DNA of 64,000 nt from Thermus filiformis (GCF_000771745.2 NZ_JPSL02000037.1:186001-250000), one strand, 5' to 3'; shown: positions 46,667 to 55,981, numbered from the stretch's first letter. Numbers and translations are program-made. The notes: generated from the sequence alone by a model not told the origin.

Positions 46667-47946
46667 GGCAGGACCTCCAGCTGCTCGGGCCCGTCCAGGA
46701 CGATCTCGTAGTAGCCCGCGTAGATCACGATCCGGCCCCGGGCCCGGACGGTCTTGTCCAGGTAGGCCTGGGGGAAGGGCTGGGCGAAGAGGCCATAGCT
46801 GCGCGGGAAGACCACGAGCCGCAGGTCCGACTCCCCAAAGCCGAAGTGGAGGAAGGCCACCGTGCCCCGGTCCTCCACCCGGACGATCCGCCCCTCCACC
46901 GTGGCCACCCGGCCGTAGTGCTGGGGGACCTCCGTCCAGGGGATCACCCCCTCCAGGGGCGGGAGGGCGAAGGGGTTTTCCGGAAGCCCGCGGGCGAAGT
47001 CGCCCTCCATCACCGTAAGGAGCCTTCCGAAGGCCTCGGGGGCCTCCCGGGCGCTGAAGAGGACGGAGAGCTCCCGGTTGGCGCCAATGGAGTTGGCGCT
47101 CAGGTTGAGGCTGCCCAGAAGGGCCTCCTCCCGGTCCTTGACCAGGACCTTGGCGTGGACGTAGGGGTAGGGGAGGTAGCGGACCTCCGCCCCGGCCCTT
47201 TTCAGCTCCTCCGCCCCGGCCACGAAGTAGGTGTCCGAGGGGTCGTTGGGGCTGCCCACAAGCCGAACCCGGACCCCCCGGCTCAGGGCCTCCTTCAGGG
47301 CCTCTATGACCTCCCGGTCCGCCATGGCCGCCTGCTCCAGGAAGAGCTCTTTTTTGGCGGAGCGGATCAGGCCCAGGAGCTTTTCCCGGGCGTTCCCCTC
47401 CTTCACCCCGCCCTGGACGCGGGAAGGGGCCCAGACCAAAAGGGCCCGGGAGAGGTCCAGCCGCTTCCCCTCCCAGTCCGCGTCAAAGACCCGGGCCACC
47501 TCCGCCACCTGGGCCTTGTCGTCCAGGATGAGGGCGTACTCCCGGTTGGCGATGAAGCTGCTCCCGGTGAGGTTGGCGGTGGCCACCCAGGCCAGGCGGT
47601 CGTCCACCACCAGGCTTTTCTCGTGGACGAAGACGAAGCGGAAGGGCTGGGTGAGCCGGACCTCCACCCCGGCCTCCTTCAGGGCCTGGTAGACGCTCAG
47701 GTCGGCCCGCCCCCCCGAGGGCTCGGCCTCCAGGAGGACCCGCACCCCCCGCTTTACCGCCTCCTTAAGGGCCTCCACCACGTCCATCCGGCTCGGGGTC
47801 CAGAGGTAGGCCTTGAGGCGGATCTCCCGCTGGGCCGAGCGGATGAGGTCCAGGAAGGGGGCCAGGCCGTCCTCGGGCAGGACCACGAGCCGGGGGGCGG
47901 CCAGGCCCCAGGCGAAGAGGAGAAGAAGGGCTAAAAGGCGTCTCAT
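46663..47946 (-). CDS. Exported phospholipase-D-like protein with C-terminal OB-type region
   Basis: A 427-residue protein with signal peptide (MRRLLALLLLFAWGLA) and two PLD domains. The HKD motifs are FVHEKSLVVDDRLAWVATAN (about residue 107) and YVHAKVLVKDREEALLGSLN (about 262). The last 110 residues (GRVATVEGRIVRVEDRGTVA) resemble a nucleic-acid-binding OB fold as in exported nucleases. It may degrade DNA or phospholipid outside the cytoplasm; which is unclear. Confidence 0.82.
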   Translation of the reverse strand: MRRLLALLLLFAWGLAAPRLVVLPEDGLAPFLDLIRSAQREIRLKAYLWTPSRMDVVEALKEAVKRGVRVLLEAEPSGGRADLSVYQALKEAGVEVRLTQPFRFVFVHEKSLVVDDRLAWVATANLTGSSFIANREYALILDDKAQVAEVARVFDADWEGKRLDLSRALLVWAPSRVQGGVKEGNAREKLLGLIRSAKKELFLEQAAMADREVIEALKEALSRGVRVRLVGSPNDPSDTYFVAGAEELKRAGAEVRYLPYPYVHAKVLVKDREEALLGSLNLSANSIGANRELSVLFSAREAPEAFGRLLTVMEGDFARGLPENPFALPPLEGVIPWTEVPQHYGRVATVEGRIVRVEDRGTVAFLHFGFGESDLRLVVFPRSYGLFAQPFPQAYLDKTVRARGRIVIYAGYYEIVLDGPEQLEVLP

Positions 47947-48704
47947 ACCCCCCCATTATCCCACCGGAAGAGCCGGGCGGCGTTCTGGTCGGTGAGGCGC
48001 TCCGCCTCCAAAAAAGGCATCCCTAGGGCTTCCGCCAGGGCCTCGAGGGTGTGGCGCACGTACTGGGGCCGGTTCCGCTTGCCCCGGTGGGGGACGGGGG
48101 GGAGGAAGGGGGTGTCCGTCTCCAAAAGAAGCCGCTCCCGGGGGAGCCGGCGGGCCGCCTCCTTTAGGGCGGCGTTCTTGGGGTAGGTGAGGGGGCCGGC
48201 GAAGCTGAAGTAGGCCCCCACCTCGAGGCCCGCCCGCTCCAGGTCGGGGTGGCCCCCGTAGGCGTGGAGGACCACCCGTTTGGGCCGGTGGAGGAGGAGC
48301 CAGTGGGCGAGCTCCTCCTCTGCCTTCCCGTCCCGGCTCCGCACGTGGAGGACCAAAGGAAGCCCCAGCTCCTCCGCCAGGGCCGCCTGGAAGTCCAGGG
48401 CCCTGAGCTGGGCAGCCTTCGTCTCCGGGGTCCAGTAGTAGTCCAGGCCCGACTCCCCGATGGCCCTGACCCGTGCGTGGCGGGCGTAGTGGCGGAGGGC
48501 CTCCTCCACCTCGGGGGAGAGGAGGTGGGCCTCGGTGGGGTGGAGGCCCACCGCGGCGTAGACGTTCCCCTGGGCCAGCTCCAACGTCCTCTCCCAGCGG
48601 GCGGGGTCTATGCCCAGGGTGAGGACGGCCAAAAGCTCGTCCAGGCGGACCTCTTCTAGCTCCTCCGGCTCCAGGAAGTCCAGGTGGGCGTGGGTGTCGG
48701 TCAC
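47943..48704 (-). CDS. tatD: TatD family metal-dependent hydrolase
   Basis: A 253-residue TIM-barrel hydrolase of the TatD DNase family. Metal ligands are DTHAHLDF, the Glu in AIGESGLDYYW, LVLHVRSRDG and the late LLETDTPFLPP. The start is GTG at 48704 (MTDTHAHLDFLEP); the long frame upstream is antisense to hbd. A TATCCT box six bases before the GTG suggests a leaderless transcript. It overlaps the phospholipase-D-like gene by four bases. Confidence 0.9.
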   Translation of the reverse strand: MTDTHAHLDFLEPEELEEVRLDELLAVLTLGIDPARWERTLELAQGNVYAAVGLHPTEAHLLSPEVEEALRHYARHARVRAIGESGLDYYWTPETKAAQLRALDFQAALAEELGLPLVLHVRSRDGKAEEELAHWLLLHRPKRVVLHAYGGHPDLERAGLEVGAYFSFAGPLTYPKNAALKEAARRLPRERLLLETDTPFLPPVPHRGKRNRPQYVRHTLEALAEALGMPFLEAERLTDQNAARLFRWDNGGV

Positions 48705-48710
48705 CCCTTC

Positions 48711-48720
48711 AGGATAGGAT
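48711..48720. promoter_or_regulatory. Overlapping divergent -10 boxes of tatD and hbd
   Basis: AGGATAGGAT carries TATCCT on the minus strand, six bases before the tatD GTG, and TAGGAT on the plus strand, nine bases before the hbd ATG. The two boxes share two base pairs, so only one polymerase could occupy the site at a time. Confidence 0.5.
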
Positions 48721-48729
48721 AAGAGCGCT

Positions 48730-49602
48730 ATGGAAGTCCGCAAGATCGGCGTGGTGGGTGCGGGCCAGATGGGAAGCGGCATCGCCCAGGTGGCGGCCCA
48801 GGCGGGGTACGAGGTGGTCCTGGTGGACGTGGCGGAGGGCCCCCTGGCCAAGGGGATGGAGCGGATCCGCTCCTCTTTGGCCCGGCTTTTGGAGAAGGGA
48901 CGGCTGAGCCAGGAGGAGCACGACCAGACCCTGGGCCGCATCCAGCGGAGCCTCCTTCTGGAGGACCTGAAGGAGGCGGACCTTGTGGTGGAGGCCATCC
49001 TCGAGGACGAAGGGGCCAAGAGGGAGCTCTTCACCCGCCTGGGGGCCCTGACCCGGCCCGAGGCCATCCTGGCCTCCAACACCAGCTCCATCCCCATCAC
49101 CGCCTTGGCCCGGGCCTCGGGGAGGCCGGAGCGCTTCATCGGGATGCACTTCTTCAACCCCGTCCCCGTGATGCGCCTGGTGGAGGTCATCCGGGGCCAG
49201 CTCACCTCGGACGAGACCCGCGACGCTGTGGTGGAGGTGGCCCGGCGCATGGGGAAGGAGCCAGTGGAGGTGCAGGACTACCCGGGCTTCGTCTCCAACC
49301 GTCTTCTCATGCCCATGATCAACGAGGCGGTCCAAGCCCTGATGGAAGGGGTGGCCACCAAGGAGGCCATTGACCAGGTGATGCGCCTGGGGATGAACCA
49401 CCCCATGGGGCCTTTGGAGCTGGCCGACTTCATCGGCCTGGACACCTGCCTGGCCATCATGGAGGTCCTCCACCGGGGCCTGGGGGAGGACAAGTACCGG
49501 CCCTCCCCCCTCCTTAGGCGGATGGTCCAGGCGGGCCTTTTGGGCCGGAAGACGGGCCGGGGGTTTTACGTGTACGACGAGAAGGGGAATAAGGTGGGGT
49601 GA
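48730..49602 (+). CDS. hbd: 3-hydroxybutyryl-CoA dehydrogenase
   Basis: A 290-residue NAD-dependent short-chain 3-hydroxyacyl-CoA dehydrogenase acting in beta-oxidation or butyrate metabolism. The NAD fold is [20 protein letters not shown], the catalytic His-Glu pair is in [20 protein letters not shown], and the C-terminal part has [20 protein letters not shown]. It is a stand-alone protein without an enoyl-CoA hydratase domain. Its TGA stop begins octamer array C. Confidence 0.93.
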   Translation: MEVRKIGVVGAGQMGSGIAQVAAQAGYEVVLVDVAEGPLAKGMERIRSSLARLLEKGRLSQEEHDQTLGRIQRSLLLEDLKEADLVVEAILEDEGAKRELFTRLGALTRPEAILASNTSSIPITALARASGRPERFIGMHFFNPVPVMRLVEVIRGQLTSDETRDAVVEVARRMGKEPVEVQDYPGFVSNRLLMPMINEAVQALMEGVATKEAIDQVMRLGMNHPMGPLELADFIGLDTCLAIMEVLHRGLGEDKYRPSPLLRRMVQAGLLGRKTGRGFYVYDEKGNKVG

Positions 49603-49663
49603 AGGGGTGAAGCGGTGAAGTGGTGAAGTGATGAAGTGGTGAAGCGATGAGGTGGTGAAGCGG
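49600..49663 (+). repeat. 8-bp tandem array C (TGAAGYGR, 8 units) after hbd
   Basis: Eight units, TGAAGGGG, TGAAGCGG, TGAAGTGG, TGAAGTGA, TGAAGTGG, TGAAGCGA, TGAGGTGG and TGAAGCGG. The first TGA is the hbd stop. After it comes a short stretch with a repeated AACGCCG, then the malQ promoter. Confidence 0.93.
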
Positions 49664-49721
49664 ATAACGCCGAACGCCGAATGCGGGAGGCGGAGGGGTG
49701 GAAGGGTTTCCAGAGTTGGGG

Positions 49722-49727
49722 TAGGCT
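49722..49727 (+). promoter_or_regulatory. -10 box of the leaderless malQ promoter
   Basis: TAGGCT is exactly six bases before the malQ ATG at 49734. No clear -35 at the usual distance. Confidence 0.4.
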
Positions 49728-49733
49728 CGAGGC

Positions 49734-51191
49734 ATGGACCTACCCCGCGCTTACGGAATCCTGCTCCACCCCACCAGCCTTCCTGGCCCCGAGCCCGTGG
49801 GTACCCTGGGGGAGGCGGCCCGCCGCTTCCTGCGCCTTTTGGCGGAGGCCGGGGGGCGGTACTGGCAGGTCCTCCCCCTGGGCCCCACCGGCTACGGGGA
49901 CTCGCCCTACCAGGCCCTTTCTGCCTTCGCGGGCAACCCCTACCTTATAGACCTCCAGGCCCTGGGGGAGGAGGACTTCCCCCCCTCGGGGCCCCGGGTG
50001 GACTACGGCCTCCTCTACCGCTGGAAGTGGGGTGCCCTCCGCCGGGCCTTCGCCCGGATAGGGCTTTCCGAGGAGGCCTACCGCTTCTTCGCCCAGGAGG
50101 GGGACTGGCTTTGGGACTACGCCCTCTTCATGGCGCTGAAGGACCGCTTCCAGAAGCCCTGGAACGAGTGGCCCGCCCCCCTGAAGCGGCGGGAGGCCTC
50201 CGCCCTCGAGGCCGCCCGAAAGGAGCTGGAGGAGGAGGTCCTCTTCCACGCCTGGACCCAGTGGGTCTTCTTCTCCCAGTGGGAGGCCCTGAAGAGGGAG
50301 GCCGAGGGGCTGGGCCTCTTCCTGATCGGGGACATGCCCCTTTACGTGGCCCTAGACTCCGCCGAGGTCTGGGCGGCCCAGGAGGCCTTCCACCTGGACG
50401 AGGAGGGTCGGCCCACCGTGGTGGCCGGGGTGCCCCCGGACTACTTCTCCGAGACGGGGCAGCGCTGGGGCAACCCCATCTACCGCTGGGACCGGATGGA
50501 GGAGGAAGGGTTTTCCTGGTGGCTGAAGCGCTTCGGTCAGGCCTTGAGGCTCTTCCACCTGGTGCGCCTGGACCACTTCCGGGGCCTTTGTGCCTACTGG
50601 GAGATCCCCGCCTCCTGCCCCACGGCGGTGGAGGGGCGGTGGGTGAGGGCCCCGGGGGAAGCCCTTCTGGCCCAGCTCCAGGAGGCCTTCGGCCAGGTGC
50701 CTGTTCTGGCGGAGGACCTGGGGGTCATCACCGAGGACGTGGTGGCCCTGCGGGAGCGGTTCGGCCTGCCGGGGATGAAGGTGCTCCAGTTCGCTTTTGA
50801 CGACGGGATGGAAAACCCCTTCCTGCCCCACAACTACCCGGAGGACGGCCGGGTGGTGGTCTACACCGGCACTCACGACAACGACACCACCTTGGGCTGG
50901 TACCGGACCGCCACCCCCCACGAGCGGGCCTTTTTGGAGCGGTATCTGAGGGACTGGGGCATCGTCTTCCGGGAAGAGAGGGAGGTCCCCTGGGCCCTCA
51001 TCGCCCTGGCCATGAAAAGCCGGGCCCGCCTCGCCGTCTTTCCCGTCCAGGACGTGCTGGCCCTGGGGAGCGAGGCCCGGATGAACTACCCGGGCCGGGC
51101 GGAGGGAAACTGGGCCTTCCGGCTTCCGGGCCTTGACCTCGAGGAGCCCTTCGGGCGCCTGCGGGCCCTGGCCCAGGCGGAGGGCCGGTGA
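49734..51191 (+). CDS. malQ: 4-alpha-glucanotransferase (amylomaltase)
   Basis: This 485-residue GH77 enzyme transfers alpha-1,4-glucan segments and can form cycloamyloses. The N-terminus (GILLHPTSLPG, GGRYWQVLPLGPTGYGDSPY) and catalytic region (FHLVRLDHFRG with the nucleophile Asp, PVLAEDLGVITEDV with the acid/base Glu, YTGTHDNDTTLGWY with the third Asp) are as in Thermus amylomaltase. It is about 15 residues shorter than the 500 I recall. It converges on dnaG with four bases between. Confidence 0.95.
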   Translation: MDLPRAYGILLHPTSLPGPEPVGTLGEAARRFLRLLAEAGGRYWQVLPLGPTGYGDSPYQALSAFAGNPYLIDLQALGEEDFPPSGPRVDYGLLYRWKWGALRRAFARIGLSEEAYRFFAQEGDWLWDYALFMALKDRFQKPWNEWPAPLKRREASALEAARKELEEEVLFHAWTQWVFFSQWEALKREAEGLGLFLIGDMPLYVALDSAEVWAAQEAFHLDEEGRPTVVAGVPPDYFSETGQRWGNPIYRWDRMEEEGFSWWLKRFGQALRLFHLVRLDHFRGLCAYWEIPASCPTAVEGRWVRAPGEALLAQLQEAFGQVPVLAEDLGVITEDVVALRERFGLPGMKVLQFAFDDGMENPFLPHNYPEDGRVVVYTGTHDNDTTLGWYRTATPHERAFLERYLRDWGIVFREEREVPWALIALAMKSRARLAVFPVQDVLALGSEARMNYPGRAEGNWAFRLPGLDLEEPFGRLRALAQAEGR

Positions 51192-51195
51192 GGCG

Positions 51196-52920
51196 TCAAA
51201 GCTTCTTGTAGATGCGCCGCTCCGCCTCTATCGCCTGCATCACCTCCTGGATCTCCCGCAGGACCTCCTGGGTGGGGTTCCGCTTCAGCTCGGCTTTTAG
51301 GGCCTCGAGCCGTTCCAGGTGGTAGGCCTCGCGGAGGCGGGCCAGGGCGTGCGCCAGCTTTTCCTCCAGCCCCTCCTCCTCGGGGGGGGCCAGAAGGAGG
51401 CGCTCAAACAGGGCCCCCCCTTCCGGCTTCTTGCCGAAGTGGAGCCGGAGCCAGTCCTTGCGGGGCTCCCGCTTGGCGGTTTCCAGGAACTCCGCAAGGA
51501 GGCTTCCCGGCGGGGGCCAGACCTCCCCCAGGACGTGGTGGACGAGCCTGGGAAGCTCGGCGTCTTGGGCAGAGAGGATCAGGGCGATCACGTCCAGCTC
51601 CAGAAGGAGGGTCTTGTTCCGCTTCTCCACCGGGGGCGGGGGGGGTGGAGCGCGGCGGCTCCGGCTCGTTGCCAGCCCCGCCAGGAAGTCCTCCAAAGCC
51701 CGCCGGGAGAGGCCCAGCCGCTCCACCACCAAAGCCTTCAGCCGCTCGGCCACGGGGTCAAAGGGCTCGGGGGAAACCATCCTGGGGGCCAGGGCCTCCA
51801 GGACCTTCCGCTTGTGCTCGGGCCGGCTCAGGTCCAGCCCCCGGGTGGCCTCCTCCATGCGGAACTCCACCTCGGGCAGGGCCTCGGCCAGGGCCTTCTC
51901 AAAGAGGGCCCGCCCCTCCTCTAGAAGGAGGAGCTCCCCCGGGTCCTTCACCGGCAGTAAGACGGCGTAGACCAAGAAGCTTCGCACCACCTCCCGCTCT
52001 AGGCTGTCCAGGGTGGCCCGCCGGCCGGCCTCGTCCCGGTCAAAGGCCAGGTAGACCTCCCGCACCCCCTGCTTCTTTAGGAGTAGGGCCTGCTCCTCCG
52101 AGAGGCTCGAGCCCAAGACGGCCACGCTCTCCCCGAAGCCCAGCTGGTGGAGGGCCAGGGCATCAAACAGCCCCTCCACCAGGATGGCCCGCCCCTCCCG
52201 GAGGCGGGGCCGGGCCTCGGGGTAGGCGAAAAGGATCTCCCGCTTCCGGAAGAGGGGGGTTTCGGGGGAGTTCAGGTACTTGGGCTCCTCCCCCCCGAGG
52301 GCCCGGCCGGAGAAGGCCACCACCCGGCCCAGGGCGTCCTTGATGGAGAAGATGATCCGATTGCGGAAGCGGTCAAAGACCCGCCCTTCTCGCTCCGCCA
52401 AGACCCCCGCCCGCACCCCCTCTTCCAGGGGGATCCCCTTCCGCCTGAGGTGGGCGGTCAGGCCCTCAAAGGAGGACGGGGCGTAGCCCAGGCCGAAGCG
52501 GTGGACCGTTTCCTCCTCAAGCCCCCGCCCCTTCAGGTAGGCCAGGGCCTCGGGGCTTTTCTCCAGGTTCTCCCGGAAGTAGCGCTGGGCCTCCTCCAGG
52601 ACCTCTAAAAGCTCCCGCTTCCGGCCTTCCGGCTGGGCCTCGTAGGGCACCCCCGCCTCCTCGGCCAGGCGGCGGAGGGCCTCCTTGAAGTCCAGGCCCT
52701 CGATCCGCTCCACGAACTGGATCAGGTCCCCGCCCGCCTTGCAGCCGAAGCAGTAGAAGAGGCCCTTGTCCTCGTCCACGTAGAAGGAGGGGGTCTTCTC
52801 GTGGTGGAAGGGGCAGAGGCCCTTCCACCGCCCCTTGCCCGCGGGGCGGAGGGCCACGTAGCGGGACACCACCTCCTTCAAGGAGAGGCGGCTTTTTACG
52901 GCCTCCACCACCGAGTTCAT
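51196..52920 (-). CDS. dnaG: DNA primase
   Basis: DnaG makes RNA primers for DNA replication. The 574-residue protein has the zinc-binding CHC2 domain (GLCPFHHEKTPSFYVDEDKG, then FYCFGCKAGG), the primase core and the Toprim site (ILVEGLFDALALHQLGFG, YLAFDRDEAGRRATLDSL). The C-terminal helicase-interacting part is helical. AAGGGGGTAAGG precedes the ATG. No sigma-factor gene follows it, unlike the classic macromolecular-synthesis operon. Confidence 0.95.
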   Translation of the reverse strand: MNSVVEAVKSRLSLKEVVSRYVALRPAGKGRWKGLCPFHHEKTPSFYVDEDKGLFYCFGCKAGGDLIQFVERIEGLDFKEALRRLAEEAGVPYEAQPEGRKRELLEVLEEAQRYFRENLEKSPEALAYLKGRGLEEETVHRFGLGYAPSSFEGLTAHLRRKGIPLEEGVRAGVLAEREGRVFDRFRNRIIFSIKDALGRVVAFSGRALGGEEPKYLNSPETPLFRKREILFAYPEARPRLREGRAILVEGLFDALALHQLGFGESVAVLGSSLSEEQALLLKKQGVREVYLAFDRDEAGRRATLDSLEREVVRSFLVYAVLLPVKDPGELLLLEEGRALFEKALAEALPEVEFRMEEATRGLDLSRPEHKRKVLEALAPRMVSPEPFDPVAERLKALVVERLGLSRRALEDFLAGLATSRSRRAPPPPPPVEKRNKTLLLELDVIALILSAQDAELPRLVHHVLGEVWPPPGSLLAEFLETAKREPRKDWLRLHFGKKPEGGALFERLLLAPPEEEGLEEKLAHALARLREAYHLERLEALKAELKRNPTQEVLREIQEVMQAIEAERRIYKKL

Positions 52921-52982
52921 CCTTACCCCCTTCCCGTAGAAAAGCCGGCCGTCCAGGGCCCCCGCCTGGGTGTTGCGAAGCT

Positions 52983-55586
52983 TCAGGAGGGACGCTTAAA
53001 GGACGGCTCGAGCCGGAGCACCCACCTCCCCAGGATACCGTATCCCCAGGTGGCGGAGGGGTCCTCCTCGGCCTTCCCCAAAAGCCGGTTCCGCCAGGCC
53101 GCGGTCAAGGGGGTGGTGGGGGTGAAGGCGAGGAGGTGGCCCACCTCCTGCCCCTCCTCAAAGAGGAGCTGGGCCCGGAGGAGGCGGGCCAGCTCCTGGT
53201 GGACCGCGAACCCGGTCTTCTGGGTGTGCCTCAGGAGGAACTGGCTCAGGGCGCGGGCCCGCTTGGGCGAGCGGCGCCAGAGGTAGAGGGCGAGGGCGCT
53301 TGCGGTCATATGGAAGACGTAGGGGTTGGGGAGGGCGCGGGCCAGACGGAGCCCCTCCTTGAAGAGGGGGACGGGGTCCTCCCCCCGGTGCCAGGCCAGG
53401 AAGCCCTGGGTCAGGACATGGAGCCCCCGGCCGTCCGGGTGCGTCTGGGCCAGCTGGTTCAGGTCGGGCCGCTCCTGGCCGATGAGGGCGTGGGCGGGGA
53501 GGAGGGCGGCGGCGAGCCAGGGGTGGGGGGGCGGGGTCCTGGTCTTTCGGAGGACCTGCCTGAGCTGGCCGGTCTCCAGTTGGAAGCGGACCCAGGTGGC
53601 CTCGAGGCGGGCCAGGGCCTCGGGGTCGTCCGCCCCGGGGTGGGGGGCTTCCAGGAGGACCTGGGCCTTGGCGTACTCCCCCAGGTCCATGAAAAGCCCG
53701 GCCAGGAGGGCCTGGCGGTGGACGAGGAGGGCAGGGGGGGCCTGGGGGAAGTCCAGGAGGGGCAGGAGGGCCTCCCGGGGCCGGAAAGAGCGCCAGAGGA
53801 GGGCGGCGGCCTCGAGGCGGGCCTGGGCCTCCTCCAGGGGGTAGCGGCGCAGGCCGGGGAGGGCCCGGAGGTAGAGGGCCGCCTCGCGGGTCCGGCGGGC
53901 CTCGGCCAGGAGGTGGAGGACGGGGTCCTGGCTCCTCGGCCCCTGGGGGTGGGGGAGGCCCCGGCCCAAGGAGGCCAGGAGGTCCTGCCGCTCGGCCAAA
54001 AGGACCTCCTTCCAGCCGGGGGCCAGGGCCAGGGCCTGCTCCAGGTGGGCCAGGGCCTCCTCCAGCCTCCCCTCGTCCCAGGCGGCGTGGGCCAGGGCCC
54101 GGTGGACCTTGGCCGCCTCGAGGACCTCCCCGGCCTGGGCCAGGTGGTGGGCGGCCCGGAGGGGCCCGTCCCGCCCCGGCCTAGACCGGTAGAACTCCGC
54201 CGCCCGCAGGTGCCAGGCCCGCCTGACCGCCTCCGGGACGCGCCGTTTACCCGCCTCCCGCAACCCCTTTGGAAGCCGGGGGGGCTCCCCCGAAAGAAGC
54301 CCTTCCTCCTCGAGCCGCCCGAGACCCTCCTCCCCCGCCATCGCCGCCACCAGCTCCCAGGGGGCCTCCTCCAGGACGCTCAGGACCAGGGCCGCCTCCC
54401 GCGCGGCCCCGGGCAGGCCGTCCAGCACGGGCTGGAAGGCGTAGAGGACCTCCTCATCCTCCCAGGGCTTTTCCGGCAGGACCAGGACGTTTTCTAAAAA
54501 GGGGACCCGTCTTTCCAAGACCACGTGCACCCCTTCCGGCAGGGGAAGGCGGAGGAAGCGGAGGAGGGTCCGGTCCGGGGCGTGGAGGTCGGTGAGGACC
54601 AGGACCAGGGGCCGGAGGTGGAGGAGGACCTTGGACCAGAGGGCGGCCAAGCCCTCGTCCAGGGCCGGCCCAAAGAGGGGGGGTCTGGGGGCCAGGCCCA
54701 GGCTGAAGAGGAGGAGGGCCTTCTCCTCCGCCCCAAGGGGCAGGCCCTCCGCCCACCTCGAGGGGTCCCCCACCCACCGGGCCAGGGCCTCGTGCAGGGT
54801 GTAGCGGAGGGGGGTCTCCCGGTTCATCCGCGCCAGGTGGACGAAGGACCGGTCCAGGCGGTCCAGGAAGGCTTTTAGGAGGAGGGTCTTCCCTGAGGCG
54901 GGGGGGCCCGCCACCTGGAGGAGCCCCCCGGGGGTCTCTAGGAAGGCGAAAAGGGCCCTCAGGGGCTCCTCTAGCTCCTTGGGAAGGGCCTTCTCCACCC
55001 CTTCCACCCGGTAGGCCTCCAGGGGCCCGAACCCGGCCGCCTCCACCCGCTGGGCCTGGGCCCGCACCCCGCCCGCCAGGCGGAGGGTGCGGGCGTCCGC
55101 CAGCACCTCCCCGGGTGGGGCCAGCTTGGAGAGGCGCTCGGCCAGGTTCACGGCCAGCCCCACCGCGGTGGCCTCCCCCGCCTGGCCGCTTCCCAAGGGG
55201 GTCCAGAGGACCTCCCCCGTGGCCACCCCGGCCCGGGCGGGGGCGGGGCTTTTTTGCACCATGGCCAAAGCCGCCTCCAGGGCCCGGCGGGCCTCCCCTC
55301 CCTGGGCCCGGGGGGCCCCGAAGAGGACCAGGAGGCCGTCCCCCAGGAAGCGGTGGACGAACCCGCCCCGGCGCCGGGCCTCCTGGGCGGCCTCGAGGAG
55401 GGCTTCCTGCAGGGCGGCGTAGGCCTGGTCCACCCCCTGGGCCAGGAGGCGGGTGGAGTCCTTCAGGTCAAAGAAGACCACGCTCAGGATCCGGCGCTCC
55501 TCCTTGAGGGCCCCCGAGAGGAGCCGCCCGCAGGCCATGCAGAACACGGCCTCGGGGGGGTTCTTCTGGCCGCAGGTGCAGGTCAT
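52983..55586 (-). CDS. Zinc-ribbon, class III cyclase, ATPase and TPR multidomain regulator
   Basis: An 867-residue protein. Residues 1-22 form a zinc ribbon (Cys3, Cys5, Cys16, Cys19). A nucleotide-cyclase domain follows, with the metal site SVVFFDLKDSTRLL, GDGLLVLFGAP and the transition-state Asn/Arg in GLAVNLAERL. An ATPase domain has the P-loop QVAGPPASGKTLLLKAF (about residue 235), and the rest is TPR-like helices (LEEALAHLEQALALAPGW). Similar proteins couple cyclase activity to signals. The start is ATG 55586, overlapping the upstream gene. Confidence 0.82.
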   Translation of the reverse strand: MTCTCGQKNPPEAVFCMACGRLLSGALKEERRILSVVFFDLKDSTRLLAQGVDQAYAALQEALLEAAQEARRRGGFVHRFLGDGLLVLFGAPRAQGGEARRALEAALAMVQKSPAPARAGVATGEVLWTPLGSGQAGEATAVGLAVNLAERLSKLAPPGEVLADARTLRLAGGVRAQAQRVEAAGFGPLEAYRVEGVEKALPKELEEPLRALFAFLETPGGLLQVAGPPASGKTLLLKAFLDRLDRSFVHLARMNRETPLRYTLHEALARWVGDPSRWAEGLPLGAEEKALLLFSLGLAPRPPLFGPALDEGLAALWSKVLLHLRPLVLVLTDLHAPDRTLLRFLRLPLPEGVHVVLERRVPFLENVLVLPEKPWEDEEVLYAFQPVLDGLPGAAREAALVLSVLEEAPWELVAAMAGEEGLGRLEEEGLLSGEPPRLPKGLREAGKRRVPEAVRRAWHLRAAEFYRSRPGRDGPLRAAHHLAQAGEVLEAAKVHRALAHAAWDEGRLEEALAHLEQALALAPGWKEVLLAERQDLLASLGRGLPHPQGPRSQDPVLHLLAEARRTREAALYLRALPGLRRYPLEEAQARLEAAALLWRSFRPREALLPLLDFPQAPPALLVHRQALLAGLFMDLGEYAKAQVLLEAPHPGADDPEALARLEATWVRFQLETGQLRQVLRKTRTPPPHPWLAAALLPAHALIGQERPDLNQLAQTHPDGRGLHVLTQGFLAWHRGEDPVPLFKEGLRLARALPNPYVFHMTASALALYLWRRSPKRARALSQFLLRHTQKTGFAVHQELARLLRAQLLFEEGQEVGHLLAFTPTTPLTAAWRNRLLGKAEEDPSATWGYGILGRWVLRLEPSFKRPS

Positions 55587-55981
55587 GGCTCGCGGAAAAG
55601 CATCAGGGGGGGATGGAGGAGGAGCTCGGCCTCGTCGGGGAGGGGGTTTTCTGAGTGGACCAGGAGGGGGAGGCCCGCCTCCACCACGTAGAACCCCTCC
55701 CCCAGGGGCCGGACCCGCCCGGCGGCCCGGTACCGGGGCCCCTCCCGGCGGAGGAAGGTCTTCCGGTAGGGCCACACCTCCTGCACCAGGCCGTGGAAGA
55801 GGGCCCGGACCCGGCCCGCGGGGGCTGGGGGGGCACCCCGGTCCAGGGCGTAGACGAAGCCGGCCTCCGTCCTCGCCAGGAGGAGGGGAGACCCCCAGGG
55901 GGCGGGGTAGAGGTGGGCTTCTATCGCCCAGTCCATGAAGCGGACAAAGAAAGACTCCGGACTTTCCTCAACGCTCCTCAC
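55583..55981 (-). CDS. Small protein of unknown function coupled to the cyclase
   Basis: A 132-residue, mostly beta-predicted protein (ALDRGAPPAPAGRVRALFHG, YVVEAGLPLLVHSENPLPDE). I do not recognise a family. The start is probably GTG at 55981; ATG at 55936 (MDWAIEAHLYP) is possible. Its stop overlaps the cyclase ATG as ATGA, so the two are cotranslated and may interact. Confidence 0.65.
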   Translation of the reverse strand: MRSVEESPESFFVRFMDWAIEAHLYPAPWGSPLLLARTEAGFVYALDRGAPPAPAGRVRALFHGLVQEVWPYRKTFLRREGPRYRAAGRVRPLGEGFYVVEAGLPLLVHSENPLPDEAELLLHPPLMLFREP

